18,800 nucleotides of DNA from Zygnema cylindricum (GCA_037447655.1 JBBHKE010000519.1:126001-144800); one strand, 5' to 3'. Counted from the stretch's first letter, positions 8,294-16,924 are shown. Numbers and translations are program-made. Notes: generated by a model from the sequence alone, not told the origin.

Positions 8294-9144
8294 CCAGTCA
8301 AAAACTCATCTAACTTCAAATTCCACTGACGCGGGGCTCGTTTTAGCCCATACAAAGATTTCATCAATTTACACACTAATTCTTCCTTTCCCTTTTCAAC
8401 GTACATTTCAGGTTGTTTCATATAAATGGTTTCTTCTAACTCTCCATGCAAGAAAGCAGTTTTAACATCCATCTGTTGTATTTCCATATTCTCTATAGCA
8501 TCTAGACTTAGCAAAATTCTAATAGTGGGAAATCTGACAACAGGAGAGAAGGTTTCCTCAAAGTTAATACCTTCTTTTTGATTATACCCCTTGGCCACTA
8601 GTCTCGCCTTATATCTTTCGATTGTGTTGTCCGGGTTCAGCTTCACCTTGAATACCCATTTGCTGCCGATGGCTTTTCTGCCCGGAGGAAGATCCACCAG
8701 CTCCCATGTCTGTGCCTCCATAATAGACTTCATTTCATCGTTTGCCGCCTCGATCCACTGATTTCTCTCAGGTGATGAGAAGGCCTCCTGGATCGTTAGA
8801 GGCTCCTCTGTAGCTGCAGAAAAAGCAAAGTGAGAGCTTGATTGCAGACGGCTGCTAGATCTCTTTCCCCCCGGAAATTCTGAGGCTGAGATCGTCGGCA
8901 ACCTCTGATTTTTCTGTTTTGGTTGAACTGTAACTTGATCCTGTACAAAGTCTGTAGTAGTTCCTTCCACTCGAGGGGTATTTTGTTGCGATGCATCCTG
9001 TAAAGGCACCAGAGGAACTGGAGAAAGAGGTGTCGCACTTGCCGGTGGAAAGTAGACTCGCTGAGTATGGTGAAAAATGACATATTCTTGCTTTTCCTTC
9101 GCCGGTTGCTGGCACTTTAAAATGGTCAACCGAATCTTGTTCAT
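8285..9144 (-). pseudogene. Element C: integrase-RT linker and N-terminal reverse transcriptase
   Basis: This frame carries a low-complexity, Ser/Gln/Pro-rich linker and then the fingers and palm of RT. In order it shows [84 protein letters not shown] and [20 protein letters not shown]. The aspartate of [10 protein letters not shown] is the first catalytic Asp of RT. At the 5' side it overlaps the integrase frame, so a frame break lies somewhere between about 9050 and 9144. At the 3' side it leaves the true frame after DEFLTG near 8290, and YVDD is found in the next frame. The frame continues to 8194 only as noise. Confidence 0.92.
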
Positions 9145-9632
9145 CTTTAATCTGGATATTCCTAGAAATAATTACTTTCTGTTTCTCAAATACAAAAACC
9201 CTATATCCTTTTACGTTATCATCATACCCCATAAAAATTCCTGGTAAGCCCTTAGGCTCCATTTTCCATCTATCCTGTGAAGTATCTAGAATAAAACACT
9301 TGCTGCCAAAGATTTTAAAGTGACTTACATCAGGTTTTTTTCCTGTCCAAAGCTCATAAGGTGTGGTGCTAACAGATCTAGAAGCAATTCTATTCTTAAT
9401 ATAAACAGCATAGTTTAGTGCTTCGGCCCAGAATTTCAAATCTAGCCCTTTATCTGCAAGCATGGACCGAGCACTCTCTGTCACTGTTCTATTTAATCTT
9501 TCAGAAACACCATTCTGTTCTGGTGTGTAAGGAACTGTAAGATTGTGACTAATACCTTCTTGAATGAGGAATTCTTCGAATTCCTTTGATGTGTATTCTC
9601 CCCCATTGTCCGATCTGAACGCCAAGTTTGGA
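8855..9632 (-). pseudogene. Element C: integrase catalytic core and C-terminal part
   Basis: This is the second part of the integrase, which inserts the cDNA into the genome. The catalytic Asp in FRSDNGGEY and Glu in PEQNGVSERLNRT are separated by exactly 35 residues, completing the D,D-35-E triad whose first Asp is in the upstream frame. GKKPDVSHFKIFGSKCF and the GYDDNVKGYRVF block near the C-terminus are typical of copia. It is in the same frame as the upstream piece and separated only by a TGA at 9633-9635, so a single nonsense change splits integrase. A CGA-to-TGA change would explain it, which is inference. The last 80 or so residues down to 8855 are probably out of frame. Confidence 0.92.
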
Positions 9633-10213
9633 ACTCAATGAAGCTTTTCCGCCCACGCTTTGTAATGTTTGAAGTGAGTGAACACTTCACTCTTATGTTG
9701 CATAAAGTAGACTTTAGTGTACCTCGAGTAGTCATCTGTGAATGTAACCATATAGTGGACGCCTCCAGCTGAAGCCACTTGTGAGGGACCGAGAACATCA
9801 GAGTGTATTAGTTGTAGAACTTTCTCCGATCTGTTGTCCGTTTCCTGTGGAAGTGGCAATTTGTGAATCTTGCCAAGTGAGCAACCATCACATGATTTTA
9901 TAGGATGAGAACTGAGAGAAACTCCCTCGACTTTTCCCAAATTCACCATTTTCTTAAGACTATCATAGTTCATATGTCCTAATCTTTTAGGCCACAACTC
10001 ATTTTCAGATTGTACACTGGAGTAGATAACATCATTTTCTTTATATTCCGCCATGTCCATCCGGTACATTTTGCTAGCATCTCTAGTCCCTGTTACTGCT
10101 ACTTTCCCTTTCTTGCTAACCACTTGTCTTCCTCTTTTCAGAACAACCTCAAAGCCTTTGCTCTCCACTAATGATGTAGAAAATTGATTTTTCTTAAAGT
10201 CTGGTACATACAA
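9633..10213 (-). pseudogene. Element C: GAG-pre-integrase and N-terminal integrase, ends in TGA
   Basis: The frame reads YVPDFKKNQFS (end of the protease/GAG-pre-integrase spacer), then LWPKRLGHMNYDSLKKM and SCDGCSLGKIHKLPL, the zinc-binding region ahead of integrase. The usual first His of the HHCC motif (WHRRLGH in relatives) is Pro here. The first catalytic Asp is in LIHSDVLGP, followed by VTFTDDYSRYTKVYFM. It terminates at TGA 9633-9635 within the integrase core. The coding sequence enters this frame from the gag-protease frame upstream; the two overlap by 46 nt (10168-10213). D is interrupted by C at the equivalent place, just before the CXXC. Confidence 0.9.
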
Positions 10214-11379
10214 AACATTGTGAGGGTTCTCTCTACCGACTTCCCCCCCACAACTACCATCAAAGATACATCACCATTAGCTGAGGTTTGAACACTCATG
10301 CCACAAGCATAGTAGATACTCCTTGGAGATGTTTGCTGCAGATTCGTAAAAGCCGCCTTGTTCCAACACATATGGGCAGACGCTCCCGTGTCCATGATCC
10401 ATCCTGCATCCTTTGGACCCTCCATGGCAGCAGCCATAGCAAATAACTCCGCCTCCTCTTGCTCATTGAAGCTTAGTGACTCATCTGCATCAGTTGCAGA
10501 AGCTGAAAAGAGAGCATTTCCACGTGAAGGATTTCCAGAAAAACCTCTATGATACTGGCTCTGTTGCCAACCTGGCCTGTATAAACCTGTCTCATTAGCC
10601 TTCTTCAATTTAGGACAGTACTTGTATCCGTGACCCTTCTCAGAACAATAGAAACAAGTAGTAGTAGATGGCCTATTCTGCCTCTGATTAAACTGATTCT
10701 GATTCTGATTTAACTGAATTCTTTTGGCAAAGTCTGTTGCAAATGCTTCAACTTTTCCTTCTCCCTCAAGGAGTTTAGTATTTGTTTCTTCCTCCAATAT
10801 AAGATTATATGCTAACTGAAATGACCAGCTAGCTTTATCATGACTTTTTAATTGAGTAGACACACCGTTCATGCTACTAGGGAGACCTCTAATAAGCAAA
10901 GCTGCCTGTTGAAACTCAGGAAATGACCCCCCAACAGAAGAGTGAGCATCAATAAGCGCACGAAAATTGTCACAATACTCTACCATAGATCCCCCCGTGT
11001 ATTTGTATCCCCAAATTTTCCCAGCCACCAAAAGCTCCTCTTGAACATTCGCTTTCTCAAAAGCGGATTTCAGAGACGTCCAAATCTCCCTCGCCTTCTT
11101 CATTTTCAGTCGAGACATGACCAAATTTTCTGAAATACAAAGGATTAGATTGTTCCTTGCCATTGAATTCTTCTTCGCCCAAGTTGGATCTGTTTCATCA
11201 AGGGAGCCATCCAAGACCCCCAATAAATCAGCAGTTTCAAACGACGATTCAACCATCGCCGCCCAGTAAGCATACTTTTGGCCATTGAAGATAGGAATCC
11301 TTGATGAAAAGCCCATAACCTGTTGTTCTACAACCACCGTTGCAGGCGGTGAACCAGCAGTAGTAGTGGAAGTAGACAT
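10168..11379 (-). CDS. gag: Element C: Gag with zinc knuckle and aspartic protease, start inside the 5' LTR
   Basis: The frame has 403 codons. Gag coats the RNA and assembles virus-like particles in the cytoplasm. ATG 11379 lies 59 nt inside the LTR; codon 20 spans the LTR edge and codons 20-23 are the primer-binding site. Residues about 25-200 are the copia Gag core (RIPIFNGQKYAYW, GVLDGSLDETDPTW, LKMKKAREIWTSL, AGKIWGYKYTGGSMVEYC). A Gln/Asn-rich stretch at 222-236 precedes a perfect CX2CX4HX4C knuckle (C242, C245, H250, C255). The protease motif WIMDTGASAHM has its catalytic Asp at 330. The true frame is lost at a G7 run (10243-10249, codons 377-379), so the last 24 residues are probably not native unless termination here is the regular Gag-protease product. 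Confidence 0.93.
   Translation of the reverse strand: MSTSTTTAGSPPATVVVEQQVMGFSSRIPIFNGQKYAYWAAMVESSFETADLLGVLDGSLDETDPTWAKKNSMARNNLILCISENLVMSRLKMKKAREIWTSLKSAFEKANVQEELLVAGKIWGYKYTGGSMVEYCDNFRALIDAHSSVGGSFPEFQQAALLIRGLPSSMNGVSTQLKSHDKASWSFQLAYNLILEEETNTKLLEGEGKVEAFATDFAKRIQLNQNQNQFNQRQNRPSTTTCFYCSEKGHGYKYCPKLKKANETGLYRPGWQQSQYHRGFSGNPSRGNALFSASATDADESLSFNEQEEAELFAMAAAMEGPKDAGWIMDTGASAHMCWNKAAFTNLQQTSPRSIYYACGMSVQTSANGDVSLMVVVGGKSVERTLTMFCMYQTLRKINFLHH
11311..11320 (-). other. Primer-binding site of element C (initiator tRNA-Met anticodon arm)
   Basis: GGTTATGGGC starts at the first base after the 5' LTR. It is complementary to GCCCATAACC, the anticodon region (CAT) of initiator tRNA-Met, rather than to a tRNA 3' end. 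This is the half-tRNA priming mode known from Drosophila copia. Uniquely placed here: the site is inside the gag frame and encodes part of QVMG. Confidence 0.8.
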
Positions 11380-12360
11380 GAAAAACAGCAGAAACTATCA
11401 AAGTACCTACTCAACAGCCAACTTAGATCTGACACAAAATATAACTCAGGAAGCCAATATGCTTCAAATTTGCCACAGTGATACACAATACAGCAAACTG
11501 ACAATTCCCAAAATTGCAGCCAAAATGACCCAGTAAACCATAAGATATGATGTCTAGAAGTTTCCCAAAAACTGCTCTTAGAAAATCATATTCCCAAAAC
11601 TGGATACTACAAAATTTTCTAAGTTCTAAGTTATATACTCACATTGTGTATCTACTGATCTACACTAATTCGGGTAACTGTTTCTACGGTTATTATCCTG
11701 ACTAACCACAAAGCATCCAACCTGTACGTTACTGTACTTTTAAAAACCTAATTACTATTTTTAAACCTTGATTAACGGAACACTATTTTTTATCACACTA
11801 AACTACAAACTAATGTTATTCAGATATTTACAGAAATTGAACCGTACACAAAACGTTCTAACCGTACACAAAACGTTCCAAATGCTTAGTCAACAGTGAC
11901 CGCTAAAGTCAAGCCCAATGTGGTCATGTAGTACGAAGCACCTGAGTGCTTCGTCACTTGTGGTCCCACGCGAATCACGCTTGTGGTCCCTCATGAATCG
12001 CGCTTGTGGTCCGAGGTGAATCGCGTCCGCTGGAACGAATTCGATCGACGATGGTACTGTCGAGATGTACCATATGTTTCCGGAATACTCGGGCAGATCT
12101 TGTTCGTCCGATCATGTGAATCGCATTGTCAACTTTTTGACGCGTATGGATGATTGTCGACGCTACTCCAAAAAAACCTGCATACGTTATTTCGCCGACA
12201 CGTGTCCCTGCAAAAGTACGATACAGTACGATACACTCTACTGTACCTCTTGCTACTGTAACACTAATTAAAGTAAGTCTTATAGTAGACTACTAGAAAA
12301 AAAATATCCTAAGTTATTTTTACCCCTATTGACTGAAATAAAGATTTATAAATTACAACA
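11321..12360 (-). repeat. Element C: 5' LTR
   Basis: It pairs with 6165-7205 and carries the same internal repeats: 23-bp units at 11957-12025, 20-bp units at 11840-11879 and a hairpin at 11933-11954. The inner end carries the gag start codon. The antisense strand holds a 68-codon Cys-rich open frame (12065-12271), also present with a frame-shifted start in the 3' LTR. Confidence 0.95.
11631..11637 (-). promoter_or_regulatory. TATA box of element C 5' LTR
   Basis: In element sense GAGTATATAACTTAG contains TATATAA, 252 bp upstream of the gag ATG. It is the only strong TATA box in the right half of the LTR and is identical in the other LTR at 6475-6481. No initiation site or poly(A) signal could be assigned with confidence. 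Confidence 0.5.
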
Positions 12361-12365
12361 AAAAG
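12361..12365 (+). repeat. Right target-site duplication of element C (imperfect)
   Basis: AAAAG pairs with AAAAT at 6160-6164 (4 of 5 bases). Confidence 0.65.
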
Positions 12366-13261
12366 GAGGAAATCTTATGCAATGGATGTGCTCTCGAAAG
12401 GATACATATAAATCCTTTTCTTTGCGAGAGCAACCATAGAACATAAAAAGCGTTAGAATTAGTTCACTTGGATGTGTGGGGGCCGTCTAAGATCGCATCT
12501 GCAAGAGGTATGATATACATGGTGAGATACATAGTGACTTTCACAGATGACTATTCAAGCTACACGAAAATTTACTTTATGAAGGAGAAAAATGAAGTGT
12601 GTTACCACTTCAAAGAATTTAAAACTTGGAGCAAGGAAATTCACAGAATTAGAATACAAACATTGAGATTGGACAACAAAGAGAAATATCTATCACGAGA
12701 TTTCATCACTTATCTGGAATAAAATGAAATATCTTATAAAAATTTAGAGAGAAATGGCGAAGCAAATGAAGTAAACATAACATTAACTGCAACTGCCACA
12801 TCGATGCTTGTAGACAAAAATGTAGATTCGAAATTTTGGGCCGAGGCCTTAAATTTTGCCACGTATATTATTAATATACTCGAGTCTAGAGTAATCAAAG
12901 AGAAGTCACCTCATGAGATATGGACAAGAAGAAAACCAATAGTCAAACATCTTAGAGTATTTGATTAGAAGGTTCATATTCAAGATAGTAATCAAACTAG
13001 GTGGAAAATGGAGCCGAAAAGTATACCTGGACTCCTAGTTGGTTGCGATGATTTGTCAGCATAATATAGAGTATATGTAATAGGATAATATTACAAAGAA
13101 ATATCATTATCAAATATGAGAAGAAATCGGGTGACATTTTTCAGTTAGTTGACAGAAAGGCATAAATAATTACTAAATATGTCATCTTTAAACCCAAAAT
13201 GGATAAAGTTGTAAAGTTACAAAGACAAGATAAGGTGTTGAACACGGGTATTGACTTCCAT

Positions 13262-13531
13262 GTCTCGTCGCTAAACCAGCGACAGGATGATCTCGTCGCT
13301 TGATCATTAATGACGGGCAAAGGAGGAAAAACAAGAAGTAACGATGAAACAACTTCATCGCTAAAAAATGAGCGAAATGATGACATCGCTAAAATTTTGA
13401 AAACGTTCACAAAAGGGTGTACCACAAGTTACAAAGATTTTACCATGTCGTTGGACAAGCGACGAGACCCCCTCGTTGCTAGACCAAGAATTTCAAGCAC
13501 CGATGGACCGTTTCAGGCGCAAAGACCAAAA
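13262..13531 (+). repeat. 90-bp tandem repeat (three units) in D's integrase-RT linker
   Basis: Three 39-bp cores lie at 13262-13300, 13352-13390 and 13442-13480, spaced exactly 90 bp. They read VSSLNQRQDDLVA, TSSLKNERNDDIA and TMSLDKRRDPLVA in one frame, with a TGA after the first. The remaining 51 bp of each unit are much less alike. A possible fourth, frame-shifted unit begins near 13179 (MSSLNPK). Element C has no visible counterpart in its linker. Confidence 0.7.
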
Positions 13532-14334
13532 TCTGAAAAATGGACCAAACCTTCGCCTCCAGCCTCAAAATTTCCGAGGGGAGATGGAGGATTAATTGGA
13601 GGAATGCTATTGGAAATCGGTATGAACTATTTGAAAATCAAATGGAGCCTCTTACCCTTCAGGAGGCAATTTTAGAACCCGAAAAAAGGTATAAGGTTAC
13701 TAAAACAAATGATACTGTTAAATCTATTTTGGACGCCCAAACTTGGGAAATTGTGGAACTTCAACCAAATCAAAAAGTTGTTTGAAATGACCTAATAATT
13801 ATGGAAATAATTATTGAAAGAAAAACCAAAATTAAGATAGTTCTAAAATACAAGTTTAGAATGCAAAATTTGGAAGAAATTAAGAATATCCTTGCAATAC
13901 AAGTAAGATGAGTTGGGAAGAAAAGGATCATCAGATTGACAAGGAAAAAGGCAAAGAGAAATATGTTAGAAACTTTGGAAATGATGAATGAAAAGGGAAT
14001 TGCTAATCCTACGGAAATCAGTCAAAAATTGAAAGGTTTAAAGACAAAATTTGACAACATTGTAAGTGACAGTACATTGTAAGTGACAGTCTGGAGTTAG
14101 GGGAGTCAAAATTTACGGCAAGGATTCACTATAGACATATTTTTTTGAGTCTAATTAATTATATGAATTGCATAAGGCATGCAATTGTAGCAATCATAGG
14201 AGGTTTGAGTATAAGTCAACAAAAACTAAAAAGACGAATTGGAAATCGGCAATAAAGTCTTAAGGTATTTAGGTGGTTGTAGTCTGGTTACAAGGATGTT
14301 TGTGGATTAAGTAACTTACAGAGTCTAAATATTT

Positions 14335-14341
14335 AGGGGAG
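14335..14341 (+). other. Polypurine tract of element D
   Basis: AGGGGAG lies directly before TGTTGT at 14342; the TTTAGGGGAG decamer is identical to C's. Confidence 0.8.
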
Positions 14342-14402
14342 TGTTGTTTTTGAAAGCTTTAGTCCTTCTCTATATTATGTGAGTTGAAAACTACAAGACT
14401 TA
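14342..14402 (+). repeat. Element D: 3' LTR, first 61 bp
   Basis: It begins TGTTGTTTTTGAAAGC after the polypurine tract. It is cut at TTA (14400-14402) by the inserted TIR element and apparently resumes at 15432. Confidence 0.75.
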
Positions 14403-15428
14403 GGGTACTTTCGCGTGTAACCAGAACTTAGTCGTGCTACTTTGTTTTTTAGCGAAGATTCTCTGTACAACTTTCAAAGCATTCAGATATAAACGCAAAT
14501 ACCTTGTTATTTAAAAAAGTGACTTACGTAGACGTGTACAAAACTATAAGATAGATGAAGTGGTACACAAAATGAGGCGAAACTTCCACTTGGCTTCAAC
14601 TTGAGGCGTCTCTCCGCACGCTGTACAATTTTTGTGACTTCGTAATGTTCGTACGCCACATTGTCAACGTGTCTTAACCCTAAAATACCTTTCGCAGTTG
14701 CACAGAAATGCGGTTTCGTTTTTTGTCTTCCCACTTGCCGACAGCTGCCCAATGTTTTTCCTACGCGTATGTATGAAGACACGTGTGTTTGAAAGAGGGG
14801 GCTAACGACAACCCCTGTACGAAAATCAGCGCACGAAAATCAGCGCACGGAAGCCAGACACACAGGCTGGAAACGTGCAGTATGTTTTTTTTTTGAGACT
14901 CCACGCACAAAAATTTAAGAAACTGCTAACACGTCCTAGAGCATCTAACTATTCTCTCACCTCATGGAACTTTATTTAAAATCACCTTGCAAGGTGATTT
15001 TATGTAAAGTTTGAAGATGAGCTGAAAGAACGCGAAAGTGGGTTGAAATGCACTAAACAACTAGAAACCTGCAGTATGTTTTTTTTTGGTACTACGCACA
15101 CAAAAATTGAAAAAACTTCCGACACCTGCGAGAGCATCTGACTATTCTCTCACCTCATGGAACTTTATTTAAGATCACCTCGCGAGGTGATTTTATGTAA
15201 AGTTTGAGGATCAGCTAAAAGAATGTGAAAATGGGTTGAAATGAGCTAAACGACAAACTGCATTGCGCTAAACGACAAACAACAGTACATGTAAAGTTTC
15301 AAAGTAACCCAACTTGTACGGCGGTAATTTCAATTTTCAGGTACTGCTGCGGATTTTCTTGTTTTTTTCTAAGTTATCGAGGAAATCGACAGAAAATAAC
15401 TGTAACTTTAGCTTATGCGAAAGTACCC
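14403..15428. mobile_element. Non-autonomous DNA transposon, PIF/Harbinger-like, 1026 bp
   Basis: Perfect 12-bp terminal inverted repeats GGGTACTTTCGC (14403-14414) and GCGAAAGTACCC (15417-15428) are flanked by TTA on both sides (14400-14402 and 15429-15431). A 3-bp TWA duplication and TIRs starting with G are characteristic of PIF/Harbinger elements. No transposase-like frame is present; the 91-codon minus frame at 14507-14782 has no recognisable motif. The interior contains a 14-bp direct repeat (GAAAATCAGCGCAC, 14821-14848) and a long tandem duplication with palindromes. It lies 61 bp inside D's 3' LTR, so it inserted after D. Family assignment is inference from TIR and duplication only. 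Confidence 0.65.
14877..15250. repeat. 193-bp tandem duplication with 44-bp palindromes
   Basis: Two units start GCAGTATG plus a T run (14877 and 15071). They share the CTATTCTCTCACCTCATGGAA block and then a near-perfect 44-bp palindrome without loop (14968-15011 and 15161-15204), followed by TTTGA-GATNAGCT and GGGTTGAAATG. The central palindrome differs between units by paired changes: CCTTGCAAGG in the first, CCTCGCGAGG in the second. Confidence 0.9.
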
Positions 15429-15431
15429 TTA

Positions 15432-15735
15432 GAAGCATTTTCAAAGTTTTTCAAAACTATGTATCTGAATTAGTGTACCTTGACAATTCAAACAGTACGA
15501 AATTAAGAAGATCACATCGAACGCCTCCTGAGTAAAAGGGAAGATAACGCAATGGCGCACAAAACCTAAATGTGACATACCGATTGATTGACAAGATCGG
15601 ACCGACAAAGTTTTACCACAATCTGAAAGTGGACCACGATAACGCGGCGGATCTCGTCGCATATAAAGTTTCAATGCCGGTGGAAAGTATGTGGAAACGG
15701 AGGCCATCGTACAGCATGGCCAAAGAGTGGACGCC
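15432..15735 (+). repeat. Element D: probable continuation of 3' LTR
   Basis: This follows the transposon's TTA. From about 15553 to 15720 it aligns with D's truncated 5' LTR (4577-4750), with 137 bp gap-free at about 85% identity. Beyond 15735 the similarity to the 5' LTR stops and no LTR end is found. The stretch 15432-15550 has no clear match, though GGCGTTCGATG on the minus strand (around 15515-15525) is weakly B-box-like. Confidence 0.5.
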
Positions 15736-15760
15736 TAACACATCCGAACTTGATCTGGAC

Positions 15761-16032
15761 TTGATCTAGTGCTCTTTGGAAATGCTGCAAGTCAATAAAA
15801 TAGCGCCACATGTCACTTAGTGTGGTTGGGATTGAAAACTGCTAAAACGCCCATTCCGCGATGTCGGCTTTCCATGTGACTGTTTGATCCGAACCCTTGA
15901 TCTGGTGCTTTTTGGAAATGCCGCAAGTCAATAAAATAGCGCCACATGTCACTTAGTGTGGTTGGGATTGAAAACTGCTAAAACGCCCATTCTGCGATGT
16001 CGGCTTTCCCCGTAACTGTTTGATCCGAACCG
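15761..16032. repeat. 136-bp tandem duplication
   Basis: Units 15761-15896 and 15897-16032 each begin TTGATCTRGTGCTYTTTGGA and end TTTGATCCGAACC; they differ at about 8 positions (roughly 94% identical). The preceding CATCCGAACTTGATCTGG (15741-15758) resembles a unit junction, so a third copy may have been lost. No coding potential; origin unknown. Confidence 0.9.
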
Positions 16033-16196
16033 ACTTTTAATATTAACCGTCGAAACAAATGTGTAGTATGTTTGTTTCGTGCGGTACCTTTGCTGTACAA
16101 AGTATATCATTCTGTCTATGTTCTAGTTGTGCATTTGCTCAGTAAAATGAATTTCTCTAAAGGCACATCTTTATATAGTAATCAAACCCAATATAT

Positions 16197-16287
16197 CCCA
16201 GCTCAGTTCTAGACCATAGGAAAATGCTAACGGCTACAGGCTACTCTGATGGACTGTAGATACCAGGGTCAAATCCTGGGTCAGTGA
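16197..16287 (+). other. tRNA-like relic with good T-arm
   Basis: CCAGCTCAGTTCTAGA resembles a D-arm/A box. ATGGACTGTAGAT resembles the anticodon arm of tRNA-Tyr (GTA). CCAGGGTCAAATCCTGG (16271-16287) is a perfect 5-bp T-stem with a 7-nt loop and a B-box match. About 30 extra bases lie between the A box and the anticodon, and the acceptor stem is not seen. Likely a tRNA-derived repeat head or tRNA pseudogene. Confidence 0.35.
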
Positions 16288-16924
16288 AGTCTTTTTGGTA
16301 CCCCTACTAAACACCTACCTTCGTGCCATTTTGGACAACCCACACAACCATGGCTCTAACTCCTTCTCTAGTCTTCTGCGACTGTGACAAGTGTGGGGAC
16401 AAGAGAGAGGAGTTAGAGACAAGCTGTCAGTGCTTTCTTTCTGACTTTAACGTTACAATCTTTAGACCTAGAAAGTACTTTAAGAAAACCTTTAGTTTTT
16501 ACACATAGATGGAAGAGTTTTAACCAAAGATAGAGAAGTAAAAGCGGTATCTTTTATGCAGCCACTTTGTTATAACACCCATCAAAGTGATCGGACATTG
16601 GACATCCGACTATTTTTCATATTCTTATGTTACGCATTTACTAACCGATATTTTAACTCAAGCTTCTAGCCACGAGTACAACACAAGGAAATATTTCCTA
16701 CCTCGTTCTAGAGTTGAATCCTTTTCTACTCTTTTTGTTATGTTCTAGCCATGGGTGGAAACGACGTATGGAGAGTTGACAGCAATATGTTTAAAAAAAC
16801 CCACACCATTTATATCATTACTTTTTGTATGGTAAATAATCTTTTGTGTTTTATGTTCGTCACATGATCTTTATATTATTTTATTTTTCTTGTTGTACAT
16901 TGAATAATAACATGTAGTTGTACA
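16288..16924. other. No gene found; one hairpin
   Basis: There are no recognisable protein motifs on either strand; a 61-codon frame at 16323-16508 has no familiar features. An inverted repeat of about 16 bp, with one bulge, pairs CTCTAACTCCTTCTCT (16354-16369) with AGAGAGAGGAGTTAGAG (16402-16418). Otherwise ordinary AT-rich sequence. Confidence 0.6.

Larger units (their letters stand above)
6165..12360 (-). mobile_element. Element C: structurally complete Ty1/copia LTR retrotransposon, 6196 bp
   Basis: Two direct repeats of 1041 and 1040 bp flank an internal region with primer site, gag, protease, integrase, RT, RNase H and polypurine tract, all on the minus strand in copia order. Each LTR starts TGTTGT and ends ACAACA (element sense). 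By eye the LTRs differ at about 23 positions including one 1-bp indel, roughly 2%, so the insertion is far younger than its host element D. The polyprotein frame has one in-frame TGA (9633-9635) and frame breaks near 10243-10249, between about 9050 and 9144, and near 8290. No product after the first break is expected unless frameshifting occurs, so this copy is probably inactive. Confidence 0.95.
12361..14334 (+). pseudogene. Element D: GAG-pre-integrase to RNase H remnant (right part, split by element C)
   Basis: Pol of D resumes immediately after C. A CNGCALERIH block (12378-12407) is the integrase zinc region. Then come MDVWGPSKIASARG (first catalytic Asp), VTFTDDYSSYTKIYFM and RLDNKEKYLS (second Asp). 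A damaged region follows where EQNGVSE reads ERNGEANE, then KFWAEALNFATYI and RWKMEPKSIPGLLVGCDD. Stops lie at 12720, 12966, 13062 and elsewhere. A linker with a 90-bp repeat follows. RT starts EPLTLQEAI and QTWEIVELQPN (to 13785), then jumps to NILAIQV (about 13890). The catalytic RT core including YVDD is therefore deleted. After LINYMNCIRHAIVA and VLRYLGG, nearly all RNase H is missing too. The end (GLSN then TAAATATTTAGGGGAG) matches C's 3' end. Confidence 0.88.
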
